Source: Chrysochromulina tobinii (Eukaryota; Haptophyta; Prymnesiales; Chrysochromulinaceae). From it: a stretch of DNA of 31,621 nucleotides. Within the stretch, counting starts at the first letter, position 1, and each line of letters starts with the position of its first letter. The translations under genes and the position numbers were made by a program. The stretch spans positions 1 through 31,621 of the forward strand of contig JWZX01002964.1 in the NCBI GenBank assembly GCA_001275005.1, given 5' to 3'. Shown here one piece after another: positions 1 to 9,358 of this stretch. Below the pieces are notes generated by a model that did not search any database, was not told the origin of the DNA, and was given only the letters and a program-made list of their open reading frames with translations.

Positions 1-755
1 CCGCCGCCGCCGCCGCCGCCGGTGGCCATTGCCGCGCCGCCGCCGCCGCCGTCCTCGCCCTGCACGATCGGCGACGAGAGCAGGATGTCAGAGAGCACGT
101 GCGGGCCTGGCGGCACAGTGACGAGGTGGCTGTTGTCGTCAGAGTTGACCGCGTTTAGCAGCGCCTCGAGTTTGGGCGTGTTCTCCGCTTCCTCTCCAAA
201 GTTGATGATGTCGAGCGCAACCGAGTTCTTCTTGAGCTTCTTGCCCAGCTTCACGAGCTCCTTCTCATCCTCCTTGACCGGGCTGCCCACGAAGACGATG
301 ATGCGCTGACGCTGGTTCTTATTCTGCCGGTGCTTGAGCGCCAAGCCCGCCACCTGCAGCCCAGCCGAGAGGTTGATCTCGCCGCACACCTGCGCGCCGT
401 GCGACTGCGCGAGCACCTTGCCGACGTCGCTCGTCATCGCCACGCGCACGTCGACGCCCTTGCCCGCCATCGTCAGCACGCCGACGGTGTTCTCGGGGTT
501 GGACTGCGTCCTGCAAGCGCGGAGTCGCACCGGGGACGCAGACCGCGTCAGGTCGAGAGGTCAGGCGCAACGGCGGGTCTGTGCTGCGGAGGGGCAGGCC
601 AGTCTGGCAGAAGACTTGCGCCCACGGCCTGCGTACTTGGCTGCTGCGAGCAGGTTGACGGCATCCTGTTGCGCATCCAGGCGCGATGGGGCGAAGTCGC
701 TGTTGCGCATCCAGTCGCTGTTGTCGATCACGATAAAGGTCGCTTCGAGCACCAT
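1..755 (-). CDS. PSMD4: 26S proteasome regulatory subunit Rpn10/PSMD4, 5' part (two exons, runs off the left edge)
   Basis: Rpn10 is the ubiquitin receptor of the 19S proteasome cap; its N-terminal VWA domain docks it at the lid-base joint and its C-terminal UIM helices bind ubiquitin. Exon 1 (755-637) begins [20 protein letters not shown] and runs to LLAAA. A GT-AG intron (636-511, 126 nt) splits a Lys codon, and exon 2 (510 to beyond 1) continues [19 protein letters not shown]. The diagnostic Rpn10 strings [28 protein letters not shown] and [10 protein letters not shown] are all present in the right order, so the family call is certain. ATG 755 is chosen because the family starts with MVLE. 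The visible part ends in a Gly-rich linker coded by a GCC/GCG-type repeat at 1-50; the UIM region lies outside the window. Upstream ATGs exist in the leader, so upstream reading frames are possible. Confidence 0.95.
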
Positions 756-1773
756 AGCCGCCGTGAGGCGAACACCGACATGAATGACCGGGAAAGCACC
801 TGTGAATAATCGGCCCATGTCGGCCCTATCTTGGTGTTGAGGAAGCGTTAGGGATTCTTTAGCTCGCCTCATCGTGCACGCAGATAAACTCGCCGAAATG
901 GCCGTAATAATGCGAGCCTTCATTCAAGCCTTGCTGCAGTTGCCACTGCAGGCGCCACCGGCTGCAGTTGCCACTTCACCTGCAGCCGAGAGCTCACGTT
1001 TGATTGCTTGCTTCGAGCCCTTGGTTGGCGGTCCCTCCTTTTTGCCGCTGCACGTGGTCATTGAGCACGAAGCATCAGGGAGTTGCTTTGACTTCCTTCC
1101 AGAAGACCCGCTCGCCTTGGAGACCACGCTCGCATTGGTGACGGGTGCGGCTGTCCCTGGAAAAGTCCGGCACCGGACTGCTCGCCGTTCACGCCGTGGT
1201 GTCGTTCTCGGAGCCACAACTAAGAGCGTCGATGCCATCCTAAACATGGCGCGCCAACAACCGTCCGAGCTGCGTCTCCTCCGCAACGACTGTTGGAGCT
1301 TTGCGGCACGCGTGCGCGACTTTTGCATATAGGGCTGAGAGTCGGCGGTATACGACGGTCTCTCCAGCGTCCAGCCTGCTCATTTCCACGGCTCAAACGT
1401 CAAACCGCAAACACCCCATGCGTGAAGCCGCTCTGAGCTTCTCTGAGCCCGGAGGGGTTGGAGGTGTTTTCCGTATTTCGCCTGATGCATCGAGTCTTTT
1501 AGCGTGTTCTGGGTTAAGATAACCCAGCTACTTGTACATCAGCCTTGACTCGAAGAAAAGGATCACGTGTCATCCTTGGTCCCAAACACTGTGATGGGAT
1601 GCCAGCCTGACCCGTGACCGCTCCGTGGCTCGGTGGCTCGCCGCGCCCGCCCGGCCCTCGCGGACGTGCCGGAACCGTCCGGTCGTGGATGGAGAGGACG
1701 CAAAGCGCGTTTTAGGCAGCGTCGGCGGCAGGCGCTTCAGCCGAGCGCCGAACGCGTTATTCGCCAGCGATGA
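756..1773. other. Intergenic stretch, no gene recognised
   Basis: About 1 kb separates the Rpn10 start from the 3' UTR of the selenoprotein gene. Short open frames exist on both strands between 874 and 1332, but none looks like a protein family and the two strands are open over the same span. The only structure seen is a 15-bp direct repeat, GCTGCAGTTGCCACT, at 933-947 and 961-975. The Rpn10 promoter must lie near 760-900; no convincing TATA box was seen. Confidence 0.5.
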
Positions 1774-1847
1774 TCGGCACGAAGTCCTCCAGTACCCGCT
1801 TGCCGGGGGCTCCGATTGTGGGCGGTCACTATCATGATTCGTGCCGA
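1774..1847 (-). promoter_or_regulatory. SECIS element (selenocysteine insertion sequence) in the 3' UTR
   Basis: Reading the minus strand, this segment folds into a standard eukaryotic SECIS. Helix I is ten perfect base pairs: TCGGCACGAA (1847-1838) with TTCGTGCCGA (1783-1774). The 5' side of the quartet is ATGA at 1835-1832 and the 3' side is GGAG at 1790-1787, which supplies the GA. Helix II pairs AGTGACCGC (1830-1822) with GCGGGTACT (1799-1791), with one G-T wobble and one mismatch. The conserved apical AA is at 1817-1816, 14 nt after the ATGA, within the normal range. A small extra stem (TCGG with CCGG) after the AA suggests form 2. It lies about 40 nt after the TAG stop and about 260 nt after the in-frame TGA. 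Its role is to recruit SBP2 and eEFSec so that the TGA is read as Sec. Confidence 0.88.
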
Positions 1848-1884
1848 CTCTCGTGTGGCGGATACCATCTCGTGGACTCCTTTA

Positions 1885-2301
1885 CTAGCCGAGGAAGGCC
1901 ACTATCTTGCGGAAGTCATTGCCCGCAAATTTATCAACCAACTTGCCCGAAGAGATAAGCAAGATGGTAGGCACATAGCCAGTCGAAAACTCGGGAGAGT
2001 TGAGTTTATCAAAATCGCCGATAGCAAATGTCGCTTTGCCCTCGAATTCCTCGCTCCCGAAAGTCGCAGCAAACTTTGCGGGATTGCAACCACCTCACCA
2101 AGAGGCCGTGAGATAGACAACAGCCTTGCCACTCTGCGCGAACAGGGCTTTCAGCTGCGACTTGCCGTCAATCGCAACCACCGAGCCAGCCTGGACTTGC
2201 TCGAGTTCGGCGATCGGCACCGAAGGTGCTCGGCGTCCGCAAAAGAGCATGGAGGCGAGCGCGCCCGCGGCTATCACACCTCCGATGATGACCATCGACA
2301 T
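1885..2301 (-). CDS. Membrane-anchored thioredoxin-fold selenoprotein (TGA read as Sec at residue 69)
   Basis: The 138-residue protein starts at ATG 2301 and ends at TAG 1885-1887. An in-frame TGA at 2097-2095 is read here as selenocysteine. Residues 2-21 (MVIIGGVIAAGALASMLFCG) form a hydrophobic anchor or signal. The thioredoxin features are: strand KAVVYLTASW, active site W-U-G-G-C at 68-72, then an in-frame remainder with the cis-proline segment GYVPTILLISSGKLVDKFAG (Pro 111), matching the VPT...G...DKF.G pattern of thioredoxins. Sec replaces the first, attacking cysteine of CxxC. Both sides of the TGA stay in one frame and make one complete domain, and a SECIS sits downstream. The likely role is thiol-disulfide exchange at a membrane; substrate and compartment are unknown. 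Calling this two fragments or a pseudogene would leave the SECIS unexplained. Confidence 0.88.
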
Positions 2302-2330
2302 GGGAGCGGTGGATTAAAGACGCACCACAG

Positions 2331-2340
2331 ACTTTATAAA
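2331..2340 (-). promoter_or_regulatory. TATA box of the selenoprotein gene
   Basis: The minus strand reads TTTATAAAGT about 30 nt before ATG 2301. The sequence around it is GC-rich, so the motif stands out. The spacing would give a very short 5' leader. Confidence 0.5.
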
Positions 2341-2459
2341 CCCGGCGGCCGCAGCGAGGTCAGAACCGAGAGGAAGGACTATAGTCGACGATCTGAACTT
2401 CATGATGATATGAATACACCTGAACTTCACAGCCAATGGTTTAAGTCGACGGCCCTAGA

Positions 2460-2604
2460 GTTCAGTTCAGTTCAGTTCAGTTCAGTTCAGTTCAGTCTCC
2501 ACCATCTCCGACGACTCTCACCCCCACTGCTAGCCTCGAGAGCACATTCGATAGGCTTCCGTTAGGTTGTCTGTTGTTTATGTAGTAACTGAACTGAACT
2601 GAAC
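2460..2604. mobile_element. MITE-like non-autonomous DNA transposon, 145 bp
   Basis: The element begins GTTCAGTTCAGTTCAGTT and ends with the exact reverse complement, giving 18-bp perfect terminal inverted repeats. It is flanked by a 9-bp direct duplication, GGCCCTAGA, at 2451-2459 and 2605-2613. The interior has no coding potential. A 9-bp target duplication is typical of Mutator-like elements (hAT elements make 8 bp), so a MULE-derived MITE is the best guess. Insertion is between the selenoprotein promoter and the 3' end of the GT90 gene. No second copy was seen in this window. Confidence 0.72.
2461..2495 (+). repeat. (TTCAG)7 microsatellite in the left terminal repeat
   Basis: Seven uninterrupted TTCAG units. 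The right end of the element carries about three units in the opposite orientation (2588-2604), so the left end has probably expanded after insertion or by slippage. Confidence 0.9.
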
Positions 2605-2613
2605 GGCCCTAGA

Positions 2614-3017
2614 CACCGGACCGGCACTTGTGTTGTTTCGACTAATTAGCTTGCTTCACCGTTCACGCACCGACTGACACACTCCGGTCGTCCGCCGGCA
2701 ACCGTGTGAATAATAACCAAAGGTGAAGCGATCTTTCATCTTTCATCTTAGGTGTCGGGATTTTCCATGGGATAGGCGCGTGAAGGCCATGGAAGGCGCG
2801 ACGCGCGAAGACGCCGCCCGCTTTAAACCTACGGCGCGAGAATGAGACACAGTGGTGCGGGCGCTGTCGCCCCGACTCCCCGACCCCGTGTGGGGGGAGT
2901 GTGCTGTTGTGGGCGGATGCCCACTGCGGATGTGCAACATGCGCAGGAAGCAGGATGCAGGCTAGCCAGCACAGGGCGAGGTCGCGGGGCATGTCCATGT
3001 GGTCAGTGCCCACGGGC
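2614..3017. other. Short intergenic stretch, no gene recognised
   Basis: This lies between the MITE and the 3' end of the GT90 gene. Short open frames here (for example 2663-3013 on the minus strand) are Arg/His/Pro-rich with no recognisable family. It most likely holds the GT90 3' UTR. Confidence 0.4.
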
Positions 3018-4811
3018 CTACTTGTAGGTGCCCCAAGGGAGCGTCTTCGCGCCCTTGCCGGTGGTCGCTGGATCCTCCGTGCTCCAGTCGACGAGCGCGC
3101 CGCCCCGGTAGGCTTCGGGCAGATCCCAGTCGGGCCCGTCCAGGCGGCCTGAGGCGAGGTACTGCGGCGTGCCTTCGGTGCACACGCCCACCTCTGCGGG
3201 TGCGCTCAGGTCGTGCGAGGCGAGGCAAGGCGGGTGCGTACCCTGATACGCCCCGCCCCAGCCCGGTGCCTCGAGCCGAGTGCCAGGCGTCGGCGGACGT
3301 AGGCAGCTCGAGTTGTCCTCGATGAGATAGAGCTCCTGCAGCATCGTGCCACGGTCGTAGTGGCGCACCATGTCGTCCTCGCAGTTGACCTCCCATGAGC
3401 GAGGGTCGCGCTTTGGCTTGAAGCGTTGGAGCGCCGCGTACCCTTTGAGCATCTGGTAGCAGTAGTGAGCGACCTCCTCGACGTCCATCGAGGCCATCTG
3501 CTCCTGGCCGGCGCGCGCGATCGACTCGGCCCACGCGGGGTCGGCCTGCAGACGGCGGATCATGTCGGGCACCTCATCGACCGTCTCGACCGACGCATAG
3601 TGCACGCCAGGCACGAAGTGGCCCTCGAAGAATTCGAAGTTGAGCGAGTCGCGTCGCACCCAGATGACGACCGAGCCCGTGAGGAAGAGGTACTTGAGCT
3701 TGTTCGCATACCCGTTCGAGCCCACGTTGAGCGTGTACTTGTACCGGCAGAGCTCCTCAAAGGAGAGGCCGCACCGCTTGACGAGCACGCCGCCCTGCGT
3801 CACGTTCGGCTCGCCAATCTCGAAGCACGAAGGCGGCGACGTCTTGATATACACCTCGTTGACGAAGAGGAGCTCGGGGTGGCGCTGCGCCTGGTGGAAG
3901 ATGGTCTGTCGATTGGGGCTCGTCTTCATGTTGCCCGTGAAGACGGCGCGGTCGATGCGGTCGCTGAACTTGATTTTCCTCCCGAGCGCGAGCAGCTGCG
4001 GGTGCGCGAGCTGCCAGCGCGGCGTCTTGAGCGGATGTGTGCATGGCTTGCCGCACCGGCCCAGCGGCGGGAAGAAGGAGAAGTCGGGCCAGGGCAGATC
4101 CAGCGAGACCGTGTTGGCCGTTGGCGAGAAGAGCGGCGGAAGGGGCTGGCCCGGGCCGTACATGCGCTTCATGTGGTCAGCGTCGCGCGGCAGGTCGATG
4201 ATTGGGTAGTCCGTGCCCGAAAAGACGGCGTCGAGATCGGGTACCTTGAAGCGCTTCATCGTGAGCAGCAGCGGCATGATTCGCGCCATCGCGTAATGGC
4301 GATCGAAGAAGATGGAGCGCAAGTCGGTGATGTATAGCCGCCCGTCGATCACCTGCGCGCGGTGGCACCACGTAGAGATCTTGCACTTCTGTTCGGCGAG
4401 GCGAAGCCCCCTGAGGGTGATGCCGCCATTGAGCCGCTCGAAGGGACGCAGCGAGTGCATCACCAGCGGTGTCCACGTCCACAGCTGCCGAGGCGGCGAT
4501 GGTGACGACGAGTTGCCGGTCGGCGCGGCCGCCACGCCGGCCGAAAGACGAGCTGAAACGGACCAGGTCGGGGATGAGGTGCACGGCGGGCACGATCCTC
4601 GAGGGTCGACCTGACCCACCTGCCGCTGCAGGCGGCGCACTGTCACCTCCAGGAGCGCGACGCGCTGCTCCTGCGCTGTGCAGTGCTCTGCCGGTATCAT
4701 AGATTCAGACGAGAACAGCGGACGCAGAGCAAGCGCAGCGATTGCGCCACAGAGTACGAGCAGCACCGAACGCATCGTGGACGGCTCTCGATGCGAAACA
4801 CCCGTGCCCAT
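3018..4811 (-). CDS. GT90 (CAP10-like) glycosyltransferase, type II membrane protein
   Basis: The 597-residue protein has an N-terminal signal anchor (residues 13-32, MRSVLLVLCGAIAALALRPL), a Cys/Ser-rich stem, and a CAP10/O-glucosyltransferase-like catalytic region from about 140 to 470. Family-type landmarks are the acidic FSGTDYP segment (198-203), DRAVFTGN with a following NRQ (288-302), the core CRYKYTLNVGSNGYANKLKY (355-374) and LFLTGSVVIWVRRD just after it. These match the sugar-nucleotide-binding half of GT90 enzymes, which add xylose or glucose to proteins or glycans in the ER/Golgi. A roughly 110-residue Cys-containing C-terminal extension is extra. Both ATG 4811 and ATG 4775 are possible starts; 4811 is the first, and 4775 would start at the anchor itself. 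Donor and acceptor are unknown. Confidence 0.82.
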   Translation of the reverse strand: MGTGVSHREPSTMRSVLLVLCGAIAALALRPLFSSESMIPAEHCTAQEQRVALLEVTVRRLQRQVGQVDPRGSCPPCTSSPTWSVSARLSAGVAAAPTGNSSSPSPPRQLWTWTPLVMHSLRPFERLNGGITLRGLRLAEQKCKISTWCHRAQVIDGRLYITDLRSIFFDRHYAMARIMPLLLTMKRFKVPDLDAVFSGTDYPIIDLPRDADHMKRMYGPGQPLPPLFSPTANTVSLDLPWPDFSFFPPLGRCGKPCTHPLKTPRWQLAHPQLLALGRKIKFSDRIDRAVFTGNMKTSPNRQTIFHQAQRHPELLFVNEVYIKTSPPSCFEIGEPNVTQGGVLVKRCGLSFEELCRYKYTLNVGSNGYANKLKYLFLTGSVVIWVRRDSLNFEFFEGHFVPGVHYASVETVDEVPDMIRRLQADPAWAESIARAGQEQMASMDVEEVAHYCYQMLKGYAALQRFKPKRDPRSWEVNCEDDMVRHYDRGTMLQELYLIEDNSSCLRPPTPGTRLEAPGWGGAYQGTHPPCLASHDLSAPAEVGVCTEGTPQYLASGRLDGPDWDLPEAYRGGALVDWSTEDPATTGKGAKTLPWGTYK

Positions 4812-4905
4812 TGGCGATTCGCGCGGCCTCCTGTACTGTACTCCGCGGGCAGCGCTTCAAAGGGTTATTCCACTCGATCTGTGAACGGAATCCTGTGAAT
4901 GGATA

Positions 4906-4915
4906 CTTATAAATA
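4906..4915 (-). promoter_or_regulatory. TATA-like box of the GT90 gene
   Basis: The minus strand reads TTTATAAGTA about 95 nt before ATG 4811 in otherwise GC-rich DNA. The spacing suggests a leader of roughly 65 nt. Confidence 0.4.
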
Positions 4916-5133
4916 ATGGCCCTGCTTGCGCACATTCGCGGCGCACACTCACTTAGCGCACACGCGTGGCACGAGGCATGCACTCCAAGACCATGCTCCA
5001 TCTCGTCCCGATGTGGCACTGTAACCCGACCAGGCGTCTGTCGCGGCTCGCGGGCTTGCCGCGCGCCGTCATCATGCAATGATTGCAATTTCGCCCTCGG
5101 AGCACCAGACTAGGATCATCACACCCTCCCCGT

Positions 5134-8100
5134 TCACGCCGACTGCTCCACCTGGCCACTCGCCACCTGTGCGCTCTGCGTGAATGCGAGGTCCGGCAAC
5201 GGCTCCGCCGGGCGCACAAAGACACGGTGCTGCGCCGAGGCGTCGATGAGCTCGGCCGAGGTGTCGACGCACAGCAGCCGAGGCATCGGCAGGTGGACCG
5301 CGCCCGTCTTGATGGGCACCACGTTGAAGGTGAGCGTCTGCGAGAAGGCGGGCGGCAGCCGAAAGTGGTAGAGCTTCAGGCCGCAGAAGAGGCAGGACTC
5401 GTTCTCCGAAAAGGAGAGCCGCAGCGAGCGAATCTCCTTGGTTCGGTTGGTGACGACTACGATGAGCGTGAGCATCGCCCCGAGCTGGCCCTCCGTGGGC
5501 AGATGGTACGAGAGCTCGAATTCGGACGCGCGCACGTCGACGGGCGGCAGCGCGACGACGTCCTCGGCCATGCGCTCGATCGTGCCCGGCACGGCGCCTC
5601 GCGCGGACCCCTCCGAGAGAGCGCGCACCCAACGGACATGCACGTGGCCGAGGGATGTGGCGCGCACGTCACGCGTCGGTTCCAATCGAAAGAGGCACGA
5701 GTAGATCGAGCCCTCGCGCATCTCGCACCCGCCGGCATCCACCTCGGCGGCAGTACCCTCTGCGAGTGTGAGCAGCGGCACCGCTCCGGCCTCGCTCAGC
5801 CGCGCACCGCCCTCGGCCGCTGCCTCCGCCGCGGTGGCCTCGTCGGTGCCGACGGCCTCATCGGTGTAGTTCGCGGGCAGCATCGTGACAGAGTGCAATC
5901 GAAGGCTCGCGGGCGGCGGCGCGACGCTGGTGACGCGCACGAGCACGTTCACCGGCTCGCCGCGGCACAAGTGGCCACGCTGCCGCTGGTCGGCAGTGAG
6001 GACGAAGCTCGTCTGCACGCTCACCGCGGGCGCCGCGAGGAGATCAAAGCTCATCGAGACCTCCTGTGTCGGCTTGCCGCCCGCCGTCGTGTAGCGTGCG
6101 ACCGCAAGCAGGGTGTACTTGCCGGGCGCGTACGTGCACAGCGCGACCGGCACGGTGTGCGTGGCCGAGGGCGCCATGCGCGGGAGTGTGAGCGAGGAGG
6201 GGAGCGGCTTGCCTTCGGCAGTGAGCAGCTTTGGAAGGAGGAGTGTCGGGGCGCCCGGTGTGGCCAGCAGCGGCGTCGCGTCGAGCCGAGAGCCAAACGA
6301 GCCCGGCGACGGAAGAGGAGAGGAGAAGATTCCGACCATCGAAGTGGCTGCAGCGGTGGCAGACACGTTGCCGCCGCGGCTCGGACGGCCGGGCGAGGTG
6401 ATGATGGCGGCTGAGGGGGTGCCGCCGGTGCTGCCCGCGAGAGGCGTGAGGGGCGCGGGTGCAAAGGGGACGCGCAGGCCGGCCGGAGTGCTGCCGCCCG
6501 CCTCGGGGAAGGAGGCGAGGTCCGCCGTCTGGAACTCGTCACCTTCGGGCGCCGTGGCGGGCGCGAGCGTCAGGCTCAGGGTGCCCTCGAAGACTTCATC
6601 AGCAGCCGTGAGCAGGGTGAGCGTGGTCAAGGTCGCCTCGCGATTGAGGAGAGTCGGAGGGTGCGATAACGTGAGGCTCAAGTCCGGCGGTGGCTCGGTC
6701 ACGGAGATCTGCGGTGCAGTGGGCGTGCCGTCGGGCGCCGCTTCGTCGGCGGGGGCGACGACGGGAATGGAGAGGATTATGGCGCATGGCTCGAGGCCGA
6801 GCTGGACGGAGAGTGAGAGCAGCGAGACGACCGCCGCCACCTTGGGTGAATAGGTGAAGCGCACCACCATCACGCCGCCCGCTTCGAGATGCAGCGGCGC
6901 GCCCGCCGCCGCAGCGAGCGTCGTGGCGGGCATCGTGGCACTCGCGTCGGGCGGGAGGCTGCTGAGCGTCGTGCTGAGCGACGGGTCGGACGCGCTCAGC
7001 CGGAGCGCGTTCAGGTCGAGCGCGCCGGCCAGGTGCGATCTGAGCGCGATCTCGAGCGTCGCAGACTCGCCGAGGACGATCGAGGGCATCGACCAGACGG
7101 CCGTGCATGAGAGGAGCGACTGCGTGCCATCGAGGTCGAGCGAGATGGGCGAGGTGAGCGGCGGAAAGGGCGCCGGCGCCGGTGGAGGCGCGGCGCCGCC
7201 AGCGGAAGAGGCGACGGTGGTCATCGTGATCAAGGTGGTGGGTGCCTTGGCGGCTTCGGCGAGGAGCCCATCTGAAGGCTGCACCTTGACGAGCGCGAGC
7301 AGCCCGACGAGCGCGCGCGCCGCCTCGGGCGCCGACGAGAGGCGGCTCGACAAGAGGGCGACCGACGTGGACACGAACTCTTGGAGCAGCCCGAGCTGCT
7401 GCGAGCACTCGCGTAGGCAGCGCTGCGTGTGCGCGAGCACGTGGAACCAACGCTCCTTCTGGTACGTCTTCGCGACGCGCTCGTAGAAGCGCTTGGCCAT
7501 GGCGAAGTTGTGAGCGTAAAAGTATTCCTCGGCCATCTGCGCCGCCCAGTGAGCAAGCATTGAGAGCAAGCACTTAAGAGGGTGGAGCAAGCACTGACCA
7601 TCGGTTGCCATGAGTGCTCCTGATGGCCTATCAGGTAGGCAATCAGCTAGGCCATCAGTGGCACTCAGCGGCTATCAGTGGCCATCAGCGAGCATCAGTG
7701 GCTGTCATCAGCGATCCTCGGCGGCCCTCACCTGCGCCGCGAGGAAGAGAATCATACGCAGCTGGCGTGACTGCTTGAACTGCTCATAGGCCTTCGTGAG
7801 CAGCTCGATGACGAGCCCCGAGTCCGCGGCGACCGATACGTCCGCAACGACGCCGAGCTCGAGCGCGACCAAGGTAGCCGGCATACCGTCGATGAGCACC
7901 GTCGGCAGAAAGGCCGCCGCCGCCGCCGCCGCCGCCCCCGTCCCCGCAGACTCGGCCGCGGCGGCGGTGGCAGGTGCTGCGGCGAGCGCCCCCGCCGCTA
8001 TGAGCTTCTCCGCGCACTTGCGGCGTTCGAGGGCGCAGCTCGCGGCGGCCTGGTAGTAGTAGCCGCACTCGGTGTACTGCGGGTGCACGCCAGTGGCCGC

Positions 8101-9204
8101 GCCCTTGGCCGCCGCGCCTGCGCCGCTCGCTCCGACCGCCTCCAGCAGCCTCGCGAACATGCGGTACTGCTTGCCGAGCCATCCCCAGTGCACGTGCCCC
8201 GCCGCCGCGATCGAGGCGGCACTCACAGGCGTGAGCGAACTGGCGCTCCCGGGAGGAGGGGGCACGTGCACGAGCTGGCGGAAGGTGCGCATGTGCTTGC
8301 GGAAGGCTTCGCACGCCTCTGTGATCCTCAGCGCCTCGAAGGCCGCCGCGAGCATCTTACGGTTGACGAATTCGGCGATGCGCTTCACCTCGGCGAGCTT
8401 GACGAGCGGCCGCTCGGCCTCCGAGGGCGGAGAGACGACCAAGCGCAGCAGATCGAGCAACGCGCCCGAGCACGTCTGCCAGTGCTTCGCCGCCGACGCC
8501 GCGTCCCGACGCACCTCGGAGTAGTAGGCGCGCTTGAAGTGGTGGCGTGCCAGCAGCGCCGCGCCACCACCAACGCGCCCCGACGCCTTCATCTTCTTGT
8601 TGCTGCGCGAATCGTCCTTGTAGTAGTTGAGCGCGGCCTCGAGCAGTGCGCGCTCCACCCGGCGCACCGAAGTCTCCTCGAAGCGAAGAATCGCCTCGTC
8701 CTTGCTGTCGACGAGCGTGAGCGAGAGGACGGAGCGCGAGTCGAGCTCGGCGGCCTTGCGCAGCGCCGAGGCGCGCTCGTCGTCCTTCGCGGGCGCGGCG
8801 AGCGCGTTGAGGGCGGCGCCCGCGCCCGACTTGGAAACGAGCACGAGCACGATCTTGCACGAGGGCCGCACCCTCGTGCGGAAGCTCTCGAGGCGAGCGA
8901 GGATGGGAGCCATCGGCGTGTCAGCCTCCCACAGGAACCAGAGCGAGAGGATCGGGGCGACGACGTAGGTGTGCTTGTGCAGCCAGCCGCGCTTGAGCAC
9001 ACTGGCCGACCCCTCGTCGCTTGTCGATCCCGCGTAGTCGAGCTGCGCTGTGTCCTCGGGCAGGCTCAGGTAGCGCGCGTGCAGCTCGTCGGCCGCCGGC
9101 TTGCGCGTGGTGAGCGCGCAGTGCAGGTCCTGCGAGCCGACGAGCGCGACGAGCGGCAGCGGACGTTCCTCAAGGAAAGCGTCGAGCGACGCCGCGGCCG
9201 CCAT
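5134..9204 (-). CDS. TRAPPC11: Trafficking protein particle complex subunit 11 (TRAPPC11), two exons
   Basis: TRAPPC11 is a large subunit of the TRAPPIII complex, a Rab1 exchange factor acting in ER-Golgi traffic and autophagy. Exon 1 (9204-7732) carries the start MAAAASLDAFLEERPLPLVA and the foie-gras domain, with HFKRAYYSEVRRDAASAAKHW, KRIAEFVNRKMLAAAFEALR, FRKHMRTFRQL and GYYYQAAASCALERRK. A GT-AG intron (7731-7537, 195 nt) follows LRMILFLAAQ in phase 0. Exon 2 (7536-5134) continues MAEEYFYAHNFAMAKRFYER and the beta-rich C-terminal gryzun-type region ending at TGA 5134-5136. The spliced product is 1291 residues, somewhat longer than the human protein, mainly through Ala/Pro/Ser linkers (for example around 7140-7210) and an Ala run near 7915-7980. 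The long open frames on the opposite strand here are by-products of GC-rich codons. Confidence 0.9.
7537..7731 (-). repeat. TRAPPC11 intron filled with imperfect short tandem repeats
   Basis: The intron runs from GTGAGG (7731) to GCGCAG (7537). Between about 7615 and 7715 the plus strand repeats variants of the 9-mer ATCAGTGGC and its half ATCAG at roughly 9-20 nt spacing, many times. The repeat is imperfect, so it has probably been diverging for some time. Confidence 0.6.
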
Positions 9205-9358
9205 GACGAGCTGTGAACACAGCAGCAGAACAACTTCTGCAACTTCGGCGGCGCGGGGGACAACCTGTTTCGTTTCACACGTGTCGGCATGACCGTACTC
9301 GAATCAACTCACAACTGCAACCGAGTAAGATACACATCTCTCGGAGTACACCTCGAGA

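Noticed and set aside
874-1332. Overlapping open frames on both strands in the Rpn10-selenoprotein gap.
   Set aside because: Neither has recognisable features, and a direct repeat plus GC bias explains the openness.
2073-2098. A 25-nt GT-AG interval that would remove the in-frame TGA of the selenoprotein.
   Set aside because: It is too short for a spliceosomal intron and its removal would shift the frame and lose the thioredoxin ending.
1816-2565. A 249-codon plus-strand frame over the selenoprotein gene.
   Set aside because: It runs into the TTCAG repeat of the MITE, matches no family, and lies opposite a gene with a full thioredoxin fold, TATA box and SECIS.
3426-4337. A 303-codon plus-strand frame opposite the GT90 gene.
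   Set aside because: Arg/Val/Glu-rich shadow; the minus strand has an intact signal anchor and catalytic motifs.
5083-6414. A 443-codon plus-strand frame opposite TRAPPC11 exon 2.
   Set aside because: It is Arg/His/Gly-rich with no family features; it is a GC-rich shadow of the coding strand.
8083-9216. A 377-codon plus-strand frame opposite TRAPPC11 exon 1.
   Set aside because: Same reason: Arg/Glu/His-rich shadow of a confidently identified gene.
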